Positions 26,467 through 35,634 of a DNA stretch of 64,000 nt are shown here, piece after piece (positions within the stretch are counted from its first letter, which is position 1; the number at the start of each line of letters is the position of its first letter). Below the pieces are notes generated by a model. It worked only from the letters and a program-made list of their open reading frames with translations. It made no database searches and was not told the origin of the DNA. A program made the translations under genes and the position numbers. The DNA is from AC-32 sp963755635 (GTDB lineage: Bacteria > Actinomycetota > Thermoleophilia > Gaiellales > Gaiellaceae): contig CAVWKS010000026.1 in the NCBI GenBank assembly GCA_963755635.1, positions 56,501 through 120,500 of the forward strand, in the 5' to 3' direction.

Positions 26467-28386
26467 ATGCCGAGAAGCTCGAGCGGCCCCGGTCCCCGCA
26501 GCCCCGAGCCCTCGCCGGGCTCGCGGTTTTCCGGACGAACCGCATGGGCGCGGAACCTGCAGACGCCGCTCCGAGAGTTCCTTCGGACCGAGACCGGCGG
26601 CGCGGTGGCGTTGCTCGCTGCGGCAACTGCCGCCCTGGTCTGGGTGAACGTCGACGCGTCGTCCTATGACTCGCTCTGGCACACGCAGCTCTCGATCCGG
26701 ATCGGCGGCGCCGGCGTGACGCTCGACCTCCGCGACTGGGTGAACAAGGGCCTGATGACCTTCTTCTTCCTGGTGTTCGGCCTCGAGGCCCGACGGGAGT
26801 TCGATCTCGGCGAGCTGCGGGACCGACGGCGGTCCGCACTGCCGCTCGTGGCCGGGCTCGTCGGGATGGCTGTGGCGGTGTCCATCTATCTCGCCTTCAA
26901 CGCGGGCCGCTCGTCCGCCCACGCCTGGGGCATCGCGATGTCGACCGATACGGCCTTCGCCCTCGGCCTCCTCGCGCTCGTGGGCCCGCGCTTTCCCGAC
27001 CGGCTGCGCGCGTACATGCTCACCGTCCTCGTTGTAGATGACGTCGCCTCACTCGCCGTGATCGTGGCTGTGTACACGGAGACGTTGAGGGTCGCGCCAC
27101 TCCTCGCGGCTGCCGGCTTCTACCTGGTCGTCCTCGTCCTGAGGAGCATTCCCGTACGCGCCGGCATCCTCTACTTCCTTCTCGGAGTCGGCGCCTGGGT
27201 GGGCCTGCTCAAGTCCGGGGTGGACCCGGTCGTGATCGGCTTGGCGATGGGCATTCTGGCGTACGCGTATCCCGCGGAGCGGCCGAGCCTCGAACGCGCG
27301 ACGGAACGATTCCGCGAGTTCCGTGAGCAACCCTCGGCGGAGCTCGCCCGCTCGGTCGGCGTGCAGCTGAGGTCGGCTACGTCGGTCAACGAGCGGCTGC
27401 AGCAGCTCTATCACCCCTGGACGAGCTACGCGATCGTGCCCGTGTTCGCCCTTGCGAACGCAGGTATAGCGCTGAACGGCGCTCTCCTGGCGCGAGCGTT
27501 CACCTCGCCGATCACGCTCGGGATCTTGCTCGGCTACGTCGTCGGCAAGCCGGTCGGCATCCTGGGCGGCTCTGCCCTCGTCACGCGGCTGAGCCGGGGG
27601 CGCCTGCGGCCACCGGTGGGCTGGGCCGCCGTCGGCGGCGCAGGCACGATCGCCGGCGCCGGATTCACAATCGCCTTGCTGATCGCCGCCCTCGCATTGG
27701 ACGGGCCGCGGCTGGAGGAGGCAAAGGTAGGCATTCTGAGCGCCGTTCTCGTCGCTGCGATCGCGACCTGGCTGCTGTTCCGCGCGACCGCGCTTCTGCC
27801 TAGGCCGTTGAGGATCCGCGCCCTGCTCGGAACGGCGGAGCCGCTTGTCGATCTCGACAGAGACGTCGACCCTGACCGCGACCACGTTCGCGGCCCGCGC
27901 GATGCGCCGGTGACCTTGGTCGAATACGGCGACTTCGAGTGCCCGTATTGCGGCAGAGCCGAGCCGGTCGTTCGGGAGCTCCTGGGCGACTTCGGCGACG
28001 TCCGCTATGTCTGGCGCCACCTGCCGCTGAGCGACGTCCACCCGAACGCCCAGCTCGCCGCGGAGGCATCCGAGGCCGCGGCCAACCAGGGCGCCTTTTG
28101 GGAGATGCACAACGTGCTGTTCGAGCATCAGGATGCACTCGGCCCTGACGACCTGGTCGCGTACGCCGGGCAGCTCGGCCTCGACGTCGAACGGTTCTCG
28201 GATGACCTTCGCCGGCATGCGGGCTCGGCCCACATTGCCGAAGACGTCGACAGCGCGGACCTCAGCGGCGTCTCGGGCACACCGACCTTCTTCATCAACG
28301 GACAACGCCACTTTGGCGCCTACGACATCGACACTCTCTCCAAGGCGGTGCACACCGCCGGCGCTCGCGCGACGATCAGGAAGTGA
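26467..28386 (+). CDS. nhaA: NhaA Na+/H+ antiporter fused to a DsbA-like thioredoxin domain
   Basis: 639 aa. Residues ~30-435 are NhaA: LREFLRTETGGAVALLAAAT, VNKGLMTFFFLVFGLEARRE, AMSTDTAFALGLLAL and VLVVDDVASLAVI with the paired transport Asp residues, and VPVFALANAGIAL. After a charged linker comes a DsbA/thioredoxin-like domain: VEYGDFECPYCGRAEPVVRE with CPYC at residues 492-495, and the cis-Pro loop SGTPTFFINGQ. This fusion is known in actinobacteria. The thioredoxin domain may sense or repair redox state at the membrane. The start is the first ATG; an in-frame TTG lies 6 nt upstream. Confidence 0.93.
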   Translation: MPRSSSGPGPRSPEPSPGSRFSGRTAWARNLQTPLREFLRTETGGAVALLAAATAALVWVNVDASSYDSLWHTQLSIRIGGAGVTLDLRDWVNKGLMTFFFLVFGLEARREFDLGELRDRRRSALPLVAGLVGMAVAVSIYLAFNAGRSSAHAWGIAMSTDTAFALGLLALVGPRFPDRLRAYMLTVLVVDDVASLAVIVAVYTETLRVAPLLAAAGFYLVVLVLRSIPVRAGILYFLLGVGAWVGLLKSGVDPVVIGLAMGILAYAYPAERPSLERATERFREFREQPSAELARSVGVQLRSATSVNERLQQLYHPWTSYAIVPVFALANAGIALNGALLARAFTSPITLGILLGYVVGKPVGILGGSALVTRLSRGRLRPPVGWAAVGGAGTIAGAGFTIALLIAALALDGPRLEEAKVGILSAVLVAAIATWLLFRATALLPRPLRIRALLGTAEPLVDLDRDVDPDRDHVRGPRDAPVTLVEYGDFECPYCGRAEPVVRELLGDFGDVRYVWRHLPLSDVHPNAQLAAEASEAAANQGAFWEMHNVLFEHQDALGPDDLVAYAGQLGLDVERFSDDLRRHAGSAHIAEDVDSADLSGVSGTPTFFINGQRHFGAYDIDTLSKAVHTAGARATIRK

Positions 28387-28608
28387 GAAAGGAGCGGGCG
28401 TCCCGAGCCGGCCCGCGATCCTGCAGATTGCGCGCACTCAGGCCCGGTGTGGCAGTCGGAGAGGGAATTTCGGAATCCGCGGCAAGGGCTGAGGCGTGAG
28501 CGGGCCCCCCGGTCGCAGCGAAGGGGAGTTCGCGATCGCCGGCGCGACGCAGACGCATCCCGTCCTGCAAGCCCGATCTAATCGATCGCGAGGCGTAGGA
28601 TCACGGCG

Positions 28609-29625
28609 ATGCCGGTGGAGGCGATCAACAGGCAGGTGACGCTCGCCGTGCGCCCGGTCGGGGAGCCGAAGGAGTCGGATTTCGCGCTCGTCGAGGCGGC
28701 CCCTCCGGAGCCGGCCGAGGGCGAGGTGCTGGCCCGGATCCTCTGGCTCTCGCTCGATCCGTATCAGCGCGGCCGCATGAGCGAAGCGCGCTCCTACGCG
28801 CGGCCGGCCGAGCTCGGCGAGGTGATGCCGGCTCAGGCGGTGGGCGAGGTTGTCGAGAGCCGCTCCTCGCAGCTGAGCCCCGGCGACATCGTCATGGGGC
28901 CGTTCGGCTGGCAGGAGCTCGCCGTAGCGCCGGCGCACCTGCTTCGCCGGATCGACCCTGAAGCGGCGCCGATCTCGACCGCGCTGCATGTCCTCGGGAT
29001 GACCGGGCTGACCGCGTACTTCGGCCTCTTCGAGGTCGGCCGCCCGCTGCCGGGCGACACCGTAGTCGTGTCCGCGGCTTCGGGGGCCGTCGGCCAGGTC
29101 GTAGGCCAGCTCGCGCGCCTGGCGGGGTGCCACACGGTCGGAATCGCCGGCTCGCCCGAGAAGGTCGACGATCTCCTGACGCTCTATCGCTATGACGCCG
29201 GCATCGACTACAAGCGGGACGATCTCTCGCAGGCGCTGAAGCGCGAATGCGCGAACGGCGTCGACGTCTACTTCGACAACGTCGGCGGCGAGGTCTCGGC
29301 AGCGGTGCACCGGCGCCTCGCGAGAGGTGCGCGCATCGTGATCTGCGGCCAGATCGCGGAGTACAACCAGGAGCCGCTGCAGCGCGGCCCGCGCAGCCTC
29401 GGCTTCCTGATCGTCTACCGCGCGCGGATGCAGGGCTTCCTCGTCTACGACTACGCGCACCTGCACGAGCCCGCGCTCCGGCGCCTCTCCCGCTGGCTCG
29501 CCGACGGGGAGCTGCACTATCGCGAGGACGTCGTGGAGGGGCTCGAGGGGGCTCCGCGTGCCTTCATCGGGCTGTTTCGCGGTGAGAACCGCGGCAAGCT
29601 GCTCGTGAAGGTGGCCGAGCAGTGA
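28609..29625 (+). CDS. MDR-family NADP-dependent alkenal/one oxidoreductase
   Basis: 338 aa, close to the leukotriene B4 12-hydroxydehydrogenase/curA group: INRQVTLAVRPVGEPKESDF at the N-terminus, LSLDPYQRGRMSEARSY, the nucleotide fold VVVSAASGAVGQVVGQLARL, and DVYFDNVGGEVSAAV. No zinc ligands, as expected for the group. It probably reduces an alpha,beta-unsaturated carbonyl. Its stop overlaps the next gene's start (GTGA), so it opens the catabolic operon. Confidence 0.92.
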   Translation: MPVEAINRQVTLAVRPVGEPKESDFALVEAAPPEPAEGEVLARILWLSLDPYQRGRMSEARSYARPAELGEVMPAQAVGEVVESRSSQLSPGDIVMGPFGWQELAVAPAHLLRRIDPEAAPISTALHVLGMTGLTAYFGLFEVGRPLPGDTVVVSAASGAVGQVVGQLARLAGCHTVGIAGSPEKVDDLLTLYRYDAGIDYKRDDLSQALKRECANGVDVYFDNVGGEVSAAVHRRLARGARIVICGQIAEYNQEPLQRGPRSLGFLIVYRARMQGFLVYDYAHLHEPALRRLSRWLADGELHYREDVVEGLEGAPRAFIGLFRGENRGKLLVKVAEQ

Positions 29626-30767
29626 GGTTCGAGGGCACCGAGGTCCAGAACGCGATCTACCTCTCCGGCGCCGCCGAGTGGCCGGTCTCGCCGGCCGACT
29701 GGGAGGCCCGCGCGCAGGAGGCGCTCGAGCCAGGACCCTTCGGCTACATCGCCGGCGGGGCGGGCGGCGAGCTGACGATGCGCGCCAACCGCGAGGCGTT
29801 CGACCGCCGGCGCCTGCGCCCGCGGATGCTGACCGGGAACCGCGAGCGGGAGCTGTCGGTCGAGGTGCTGGGCACGCGCTCCCCGGCGCCGTTCTTCCTG
29901 GCCCCGATCGGCGTGCTCACGATCGCCCACCCGGACGGCGAGCTGGCCGCGGCCCGGGCCGCGGCCGCCACCGGCGTGCCCTACATCCTCTCGAGCGCGG
30001 CGTCGTATTCGATCGAGGAGGTCGCCGAGGCGATGGGCGACGCGCCGCGCTGGTTCCAGCTCTACTGGATCAACGACCGCGACGTGGCCGCGAGCTTCGT
30101 CGCCCGCGCGGCGGCGGCCGGCTACGGCGCGATCGTGCTCACGCTGGACACGCTCATCCTCGGCTGGCGGCCACGCGACCTGGCGAACGCCTACCTCCCC
30201 TTCCTGAGCGGGCAGGGCTGCGCCCAGTTCTTCAGCGACCCGGTCTTCTGCAAGCGGCTGGCTCAGCCGCCGCAGGAGGACCTGCTCACGGCGGCCGGGA
30301 CGATGCTCGCCACCTTCCCCAACCTGGGCCTCACGTGGGACGACCTCGCCTGGCTGCGCGAGCAGGTCGACATGCCGCTCCTCGTCAAGGGCGTGCTGAC
30401 GGCGGAGGATGCGCTCCGCGCCCGCGACTGCGGCGTCGACGGCGTGATCGTCTCCAACCACGGCGGGCGCCAGGTCGACGGAGCGGTCGGCGCGCTCGAC
30501 GCCTACGTCGAGGTCCGCGAGGCACTGGGGGCGTCGGCGACCGTACTCGTGGACGGCGGGATCCGAACCGGCGCCGATGTGCTGAAGGCGATGGCGCTGG
30601 GGGCGGATGCCGTCCTGCTCGGCCGCCCGTACGCCTACGGCCTCGCGGTGGGCGGGCAGCAGGGCGTCGAGACCGTCATCCGGCAACTAGTCGCCGAGAC
30701 CGACATCACGCTCGCGCTGCTCGGCGGCCACTCCGTCCGCGACCTCGAGCCGTCGTTCCTTGCCTGA
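29622..30767 (+). CDS. FMN-dependent alpha-hydroxy-acid oxidase (lactate 2-monooxygenase-like)
   Basis: 381 aa. FMN TIM barrel with PAPFFLAPIGVLTIAHPDGE, YILSSAASYSIEEVAE, WFQLYWINDRDV and the catalytic-base motif VSNHGGRQVDGAVGAL, then VLVDGGIRTGADVLKAMALG. The segment LANAYLPFLSGQGCAQFFSD resembles the insertion seen in lactate 2-monooxygenase-type members rather than glycolate oxidase. It would oxidise a 2-hydroxy acid to a 2-oxo acid or its decarboxylated product. It overlaps the following dehydrogenase by 8 nt. Confidence 0.9.
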   Translation: MRFEGTEVQNAIYLSGAAEWPVSPADWEARAQEALEPGPFGYIAGGAGGELTMRANREAFDRRRLRPRMLTGNRERELSVEVLGTRSPAPFFLAPIGVLTIAHPDGELAAARAAAATGVPYILSSAASYSIEEVAEAMGDAPRWFQLYWINDRDVAASFVARAAAAGYGAIVLTLDTLILGWRPRDLANAYLPFLSGQGCAQFFSDPVFCKRLAQPPQEDLLTAAGTMLATFPNLGLTWDDLAWLREQVDMPLLVKGVLTAEDALRARDCGVDGVIVSNHGGRQVDGAVGALDAYVEVREALGASATVLVDGGIRTGADVLKAMALGADAVLLGRPYAYGLAVGGQQGVETVIRQLVAETDITLALLGGHSVRDLEPSFLA

Positions 30768-31860
30768 GCGCAGCGGGCAGGGCGTGCTCCTGAACGCCCC
30801 CGGAGAGCCGATCGCCGTCGAGGAGCTCTCGCTCGCCGGCCCCGGCCCCGGCGAGGTGCAGGTGCGGCTCACCGCCAGCGGCGTCTGCCACACCGACCTG
30901 CACGTGATCGAGACGGGCGGGTGGGGGATGCCGCCGCCGGTGCTGCTCGGCCACGAGGGCGCGGGCGTCGTCGAGGAGGTCGGCGACGGCGTCGAGGGGC
31001 TCGCGCCCGGCGATCCCGTCGTGCTCGCCTGGCGCGCGCCGTGCGGGTCGTGCCCTGCCTGCGTCCGCGGCGACCCCCGCCGGTGCCGGAGCCCACTGCG
31101 GGCCCGCCGCCGGATCGCCCGTGCCCGCGATGGGGCCAAGGTCATGCAGACCCTGCTCCTCGGAACCTTCGCCACGCGCACGAACGTCCACGCCGCCTGC
31201 GCGGTCAAGGTGCCGGCGGAGCTCCCTCCCGAGCAGGCCTGCTTGATCGGCTGCGCGCTCGCGACCGGCGTCGGCTCGGTGCTGAACACGAGCCGGCCGT
31301 GGCCGGGGGCGAGCGTGGCCGTCATCGGCTGCGGCGCGGTCGGGCTCAGCGTCGTCCAGGGCGCGCGGCTCGCGGGGGCCGAGCGCATCTTCGCCGTGGA
31401 CCTGCTGCCGCGGAAGCTCGAATGGGCGCTCGAATTCGGCGCGACCGACGCGGTCGACGCGAGCGCCGGGGACCCGGTGGAGGCCGTGCGCGAGATCACC
31501 GGCGGCGAGGGCGTGGACTTCTCCTACGAGGCGGTCGGCCGTCCCGAGACGGCCGAGCAGGCCGTGCGGATGCTCGGGCATGCCGGCACCGCGACGCTGA
31601 TCGGCATCCCCAGGCCGGAGCAGCGCGTCTCGCTCGACCTGGAGAAGGAGCTGTTCGAGCCGCGGGTCACGATCCGCGTCTCCCACGGCGGCGACCATCT
31701 TCCCGCGGAGGACTTTCCGCTGCTCGCGGGCCTGGCCCTCGAGGGGAAGCTCGACCTGGAGCGCATGGTCACGCGCCTCATCGCCCTGGACGAGGTCGAC
31801 CGCGCGTTCCGCGATCTCGAGGCGGGCGAGGTCATCCGCTCGGTGATCCGCTTCGACTGA
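30760..31860 (+). CDS. Zinc-dependent alcohol dehydrogenase (class III type)
   Basis: 366 aa from a TTG start inside the end of the previous gene. Catalytic zinc ligands are in SGVCHTDLH, LGHEGAGVVEEVG and IGCALATG. The structural zinc loop is PCGSCPACVRGDPRRC with four Cys. The NAD-binding fold is VIGCGAVGLSVVQGARLAG with AVDLL. Domain order and length fit the S-(hydroxymethyl)glutathione/mycothiol class of alcohol dehydrogenases, though many relatives act on other alcohols. It continues the operon toward the acyl-CoA dehydrogenases. Confidence 0.92.
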   Translation: MPERSGQGVLLNAPGEPIAVEELSLAGPGPGEVQVRLTASGVCHTDLHVIETGGWGMPPPVLLGHEGAGVVEEVGDGVEGLAPGDPVVLAWRAPCGSCPACVRGDPRRCRSPLRARRRIARARDGAKVMQTLLLGTFATRTNVHAACAVKVPAELPPEQACLIGCALATGVGSVLNTSRPWPGASVAVIGCGAVGLSVVQGARLAGAERIFAVDLLPRKLEWALEFGATDAVDASAGDPVEAVREITGGEGVDFSYEAVGRPETAEQAVRMLGHAGTATLIGIPRPEQRVSLDLEKELFEPRVTIRVSHGGDHLPAEDFPLLAGLALEGKLDLERMVTRLIALDEVDRAFRDLEAGEVIRSVIRFD

Positions 31861-31882
31861 AGGCCGGAAGTACAGTACGCGC

Positions 31883-33034
31883 GTGGATCTCCGCGATTCC
31901 CCAGACGAGGCGGCGTTCCGCACCCAGGTCAGGGAGTGGCTCGAAGCGAACCTGTCCGAAGAGCTGCGCGGCGGCCGCTCGGGCGAGCGGCGCTTCGAAG
32001 GGATCGGCCGGGAGTGGAGCCGCAAGCTCCACGAGGCCGGCTACGCGGGGCTGACCTGGCCGAAGGAGTACGGCGGCGGCGGCGCCCCCTACAGCTACCA
32101 GGCGATCCTCCTCGAGGAGAGCGCGCTGGCCGAGGCGCCGCAGCACATCGGCGTGATCGGCCTCGGCATGGCGGGGCCGACGATCATCGCCCACGGCACC
32201 GAGGAGCAGAAGCGCCGGTACCCGCCGAAGATCCTGTCCGCGGAAGAGATCTGGTGCCAGGGCTTCTCCGAGCCCGGCGCCGGCTCCGATCTCGCGTCCG
32301 TCCGGACCCGCGCCGAACAGCGGGACGGCGTCTTCGTCGTCAACGGGCAGAAGGTCTGGTCGTCCTTCGCCCACCTCGCCGACTGGTGCATCCTGCTCGC
32401 GCGCGGAGACCCGGAGTCCGAGCTCCACGCCGGCCTCACGTACCTGATCGTCGACATGCACGCGCCCGGCGTCGAGGTCCGTCCGCTGCGGCAGCTCACG
32501 GGCGAGTCGGAGTTCAACGAGATCTTCTTCACCGACGTCGAGGTGCCAGCGGAGAACCTCATCGGCACTGTCGGCGAGGGCTGGACGGTCGCAATGACGA
32601 CGCTGCTCCACGAGCGCGGCACGCTCGGCTTCGCGCTGACCGGCGTGCTCGAGGTGGCGGTGAGCAAGCTGGTCGCGCTCACCCGCGCCCGGGGCGTCGA
32701 CGACCCGCTGCTGCTCGACCGGGTCGCGCGTGAGTGGATCGAGCTGCAGGCGCTCAAGCTCACCAACAACCGCGCACTGGCGCAGCTGATGCGGACGGGC
32801 ATCCCCGGTCCCGAAGGCTCAGTGGCGAAGCTCCACTGGTCGGAGGCGAACCAGCGCCTGACCAAACTCGCCCTCGAGATCCTCGGCGAGGAGGCGCAGG
32901 TGCGCTCGGCGGACGGCAGCGACTGGCAGTACCAGCAGCTGCGCAGCCGCGGCAACACGATCGAGGCCGGCACCTCGGAGATCCTCCGCAACATCGTCGC
33001 CGAGCGCGTCCTCGGCCTGCCGCGGGGCCGCTGA
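31883..33034 (+). CDS. Acyl-CoA dehydrogenase, subunit 1 of an adjacent pair
   Basis: 383 aa from GTG. N-terminal helical domain, then WCQGFSEPGAGSDLASVRT (FAD/substrate region), VVNGQKVWSSFAHLADWCIL and the C-terminal NTIEAGTSEILRNIVAERVL. The final motif binds FAD and supports dimer contacts. Catalyses alpha,beta-dehydrogenation of an acyl-CoA. It overlaps the next dehydrogenase gene by 1 nt (TGATG), an arrangement found for heterotetrameric actinobacterial enzymes acting on bulky or branched acyl-CoAs. Confidence 0.93.
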   Translation: MDLRDSPDEAAFRTQVREWLEANLSEELRGGRSGERRFEGIGREWSRKLHEAGYAGLTWPKEYGGGGAPYSYQAILLEESALAEAPQHIGVIGLGMAGPTIIAHGTEEQKRRYPPKILSAEEIWCQGFSEPGAGSDLASVRTRAEQRDGVFVVNGQKVWSSFAHLADWCILLARGDPESELHAGLTYLIVDMHAPGVEVRPLRQLTGESEFNEIFFTDVEVPAENLIGTVGEGWTVAMTTLLHERGTLGFALTGVLEVAVSKLVALTRARGVDDPLLLDRVAREWIELQALKLTNNRALAQLMRTGIPGPEGSVAKLHWSEANQRLTKLALEILGEEAQVRSADGSDWQYQQLRSRGNTIEAGTSEILRNIVAERVLGLPRGR

Positions 33035-34005
33035 TGGACTTCTCCTTCACCGATGTGCAGCAGGAGCTTCGGGCGCAGGCGCGCTCCTATCTCGCCGAGC
33101 GCTGCCCGCCCGAGCGGGTCGCCGAGCTCGCCGACTCGGCGGAAGGCTGGGATCCGGGCTCGTGGCGCGAGCTCGCCGAGCTGGGCTGGCTCGGCGTCTC
33201 GGTGCCGGAGGAGCTCGGTGGCGCAGGACTCGGCTTCGTCGAGGAGGCCGTCCTGCTCGAGGAGCTCGGGCGCGCCCTCTATCCGGGGCCGTACTTCTCG
33301 ACCGTCGCCCTCGCTCTGCCGGCGCTCGGCCCCGAGGAGCTCACCCAGGTCGCCGCGGGCGAGGCGCGCTGGTCGGTCTCGCTGGAGGGAGCGCTCGTCC
33401 CGGACCTCGGCATCGTCGACCGCGTCGTCGTCGTCGAGGACGGCGAGGCGCGCGCGGTGCCCGCGCGGGGTGAGGTGCTCGAGACGATGGACTCGACGCG
33501 CAGGCTGGGGCGCCTGGAGCCGGAGGACGGCACGCCGCTCGCGGGCGACGTTTCGACGCTGCGGCCCCGCGCCTTCGCGGCGCTCGCCGTCGAGGCGGTC
33601 GGGATCGCCGAGCGGGCGCTCGAGCTGGGCGTCGAGCACGCGAAGACGCGCGAGCAGTTCGGGCGTCCCATCGGGGTCTACCAGGCTGTCTCCCACAGGC
33701 TCGCCGACACCTACGCGGAGACGCAGCTGGCGAGATCGCTCGCTTACTGGGCGGTGTGGTGCGTCGCCGAGCGAGACCCCCAGGCGCCGGTCGCAGCCGC
33801 TGCCGCGAAGTCATACGCGGCCGAGGCCGCCGTGGCCGCCTGCGAGCGCTCGATCCAGGTGCTCGGCGGCACGGGCTTCACCTGGGAGCACCCGCTGCAC
33901 CGCTACTACAAGCGGGCGGAGTGGATCGAGTCGTTCGGCGGCTTCCCGGCAGCGCTCCGCGCCGAAGTCGCCGAGGCGCTCCTCGGCGCCCCTGCACCGG
34001 TGTGA
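33034..34005 (+). CDS. Acyl-CoA dehydrogenase, short subunit 2
   Basis: 323 aa, about 60 residues shorter than its partner. N-terminal MDFSFTDVQQELRAQARSYL, LGWLGVSVPEELGGAGLGF; C-terminal REQFGRPIGVYQAVSHRLAD and LGGTGFTWEHPLHRYYKRAE. It resembles FadE28-like second subunits, which pair with a catalytic partner. The start is the ATG overlapping the upstream stop. Whether this subunit has its own catalytic base cannot be decided by eye. Confidence 0.92.
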   Translation: MDFSFTDVQQELRAQARSYLAERCPPERVAELADSAEGWDPGSWRELAELGWLGVSVPEELGGAGLGFVEEAVLLEELGRALYPGPYFSTVALALPALGPEELTQVAAGEARWSVSLEGALVPDLGIVDRVVVVEDGEARAVPARGEVLETMDSTRRLGRLEPEDGTPLAGDVSTLRPRAFAALAVEAVGIAERALELGVEHAKTREQFGRPIGVYQAVSHRLADTYAETQLARSLAYWAVWCVAERDPQAPVAAAAAKSYAAEAAVAACERSIQVLGGTGFTWEHPLHRYYKRAEWIESFGGFPAALRAEVAEALLGAPAPV

Positions 34006-34844
34006 CCCCGGGCGAGCGCGCGGTCCTGATCACCGGCGCCTCCTCCGGGATCGGCAAGGCGTGCGCCTTGCGGCTCGCCCGGGGAGGGTGGCGCGTGCTC
34101 GCCGGCGTGCGCAGGCGAGAAGACGGGGAGCGGTTGCTGGAGGAGGCGGGAGAGGGCCTCGAGCCGATCCTGCTCGACGTGACCGAGGCTCGCTCGATCG
34201 CGGCGGCGGCGGAGCGGCTCGGCGAGGGCGCGCTCCAGGGCCTCGTCAACAACGCGGGGATCGCGCTCGGGTTGCCCCTCGAGCACCTTCCGCTCGACGA
34301 GCTGCGCCGCCAGCTCGAGGTGAATCTCGTGGGCCAGGTCGCCGTCACGCAGGCGCTGCTGCCGCATCTCCGCCGCGGGCCGGGACGCATCGTCAACGTC
34401 GGCTCGATCGCCGGGCGCAGCGCGCTGCCGTTCCTCGGCGCCTACGCCGCGTCGAAGCACGCGCTCGAGGCGGTCACCGACTCGCTGCGCGTCGAGCTGC
34501 GGCCCTTCGGGATCGAGGTCGCGATCGTGGAGCCCGGGACGATCGCGACGGAGATCTGGCAAACCGCGGCCGAGACGTCGCAGCGGGTCGCCGCGGGACT
34601 GGCCCCGGAGGCGCTTGCCCTCTACGCCGAGCGGGCGGCGGCCTTCCGCAAGGCGGCGGCGGCCGCCGCCGGGCGGGCAGAGCCGGCGGATGAGGTGGCG
34701 AGGATCGTCGAGCACGCGCTCACGGCGCGGCGGCCGAAGACGCGCTACCGGGTCGGGCGCGACGCCGCGCGGCGGGCTTGGGTCGAGCGCCTTCCGGATC
34801 GGCTGCGCGACCGGGTCTACGAGCGCGTGCTGCTGCGGGGATGA
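34002..34844 (+). CDS. Short-chain dehydrogenase/reductase
   Basis: 280 aa from a GTG overlapping the previous stop (GTGA). Cofactor motif LITGASSGIGKACALRLARG, NNAGIALGLPLE, catalytic Ser in VNVGSIAGRSA and YAASKHALEAV (YxxxK). The C-terminal extension (RYRVGRDAARRAWVERLPD) is typical of classical SDRs acting on hydrophobic substrates. Likely oxidises a hydroxyl or reduces a carbonyl in the same pathway. Confidence 0.92.
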   Translation: MTPGERAVLITGASSGIGKACALRLARGGWRVLAGVRRREDGERLLEEAGEGLEPILLDVTEARSIAAAAERLGEGALQGLVNNAGIALGLPLEHLPLDELRRQLEVNLVGQVAVTQALLPHLRRGPGRIVNVGSIAGRSALPFLGAYAASKHALEAVTDSLRVELRPFGIEVAIVEPGTIATEIWQTAAETSQRVAAGLAPEALALYAERAAAFRKAAAAAAGRAEPADEVARIVEHALTARRPKTRYRVGRDAARRAWVERLPDRLRDRVYERVLLRG

Positions 34845-35620
34845 CGCTCCATCTGCACGAGTGGGGCGCGACGGGCTCGCCGCCGCTCGTCTGCCTCCAC
34901 GGAGTCAGCGCCCACGGCGCGCGGTTCCGGCGGCTGGCGGAGGGGCGGCTGGCGGCGCGCTTCCGCGTCCTCGCGCCGGATCTGCGCGGGCACGGCCGCT
35001 CCACCTGGGAGCCGCCATGGGGCATCGATACTCAGCTTGACGACGTGCTCGGGACTGTCGAGGCGGCCGGCGTCGAGTCCGCCGTCTGGCTCGGCCACAG
35101 CCTCGGCGGACGCCTGATCCTCGAGCTCGCGGCGCGCGAGCCGGAGCGGGTCGAGCGGGCAGTGCTGCTCGACCCCGCGATCCGGCTCCGTCCCGACATA
35201 GCCCTCCGGCTGGCGGACCAGGCCAGGCGCGAGCTCTGGTTCTCGAGCCCGGCCGAAGCAGTCCCGCCGGGGCTCGGCGGGCCGCTCTTCCACACGCCGC
35301 CCGAGCTCCTCGCCGAGGAGCGTGAGCAGCATCTCGAGGCGTTCGGCGGCGGCTACCGCTGGCGCTACTGCACGAGCGCCGTGGTCGCCCTGCTCGGAGA
35401 GCTCGCCTCGTGGGCGCCGCCGCCCGAGCAGCTGCGTGCGCCGGTCCTGCTCGTCCTAGGGGCCGACGAGAGCGTGGTCGGGCCCCGCCAGCTCGAGCGC
35501 TACCGGCGCGCGCTCGGAGACCGCCTGCAGGTCGAGACGGTCCCGGGTGGGCACCTCGTCCTCTGGGATGCGTTCGAGGAGACGGCCGAGGCGGCGGCGG
35601 GATTTCTCGGCACGGCGTAG
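34841..35620 (+). CDS. Alpha/beta hydrolase
   Basis: 259 aa from the ATG overlapping the previous stop (ATGA). Oxyanion region CLHGVSAHGARFRRLAEG, strand VLAPDLRGHGRS, nucleophile elbow WLGHSLGGRLILELA, late acid in LLVLGADESVVGP and catalytic His in TVPGGHLVLWDAFEE. Could hydrolyse an ester, a lactone or a ring-cleavage intermediate of this pathway. Confidence 0.92.
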   Translation: MTLHLHEWGATGSPPLVCLHGVSAHGARFRRLAEGRLAARFRVLAPDLRGHGRSTWEPPWGIDTQLDDVLGTVEAAGVESAVWLGHSLGGRLILELAAREPERVERAVLLDPAIRLRPDIALRLADQARRELWFSSPAEAVPPGLGGPLFHTPPELLAEEREQHLEAFGGGYRWRYCTSAVVALLGELASWAPPPEQLRAPVLLVLGADESVVGPRQLERYRRALGDRLQVETVPGGHLVLWDAFEETAEAAAGFLGTA

Positions 35621-35634
35621 AGTTTTCTCTGCAA

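Noticed and set aside
32095..33696. 533-codon open frame on the minus strand
   Set aside because: Antisense shadow of the paired acyl-CoA dehydrogenase genes, which carry clear family motifs.
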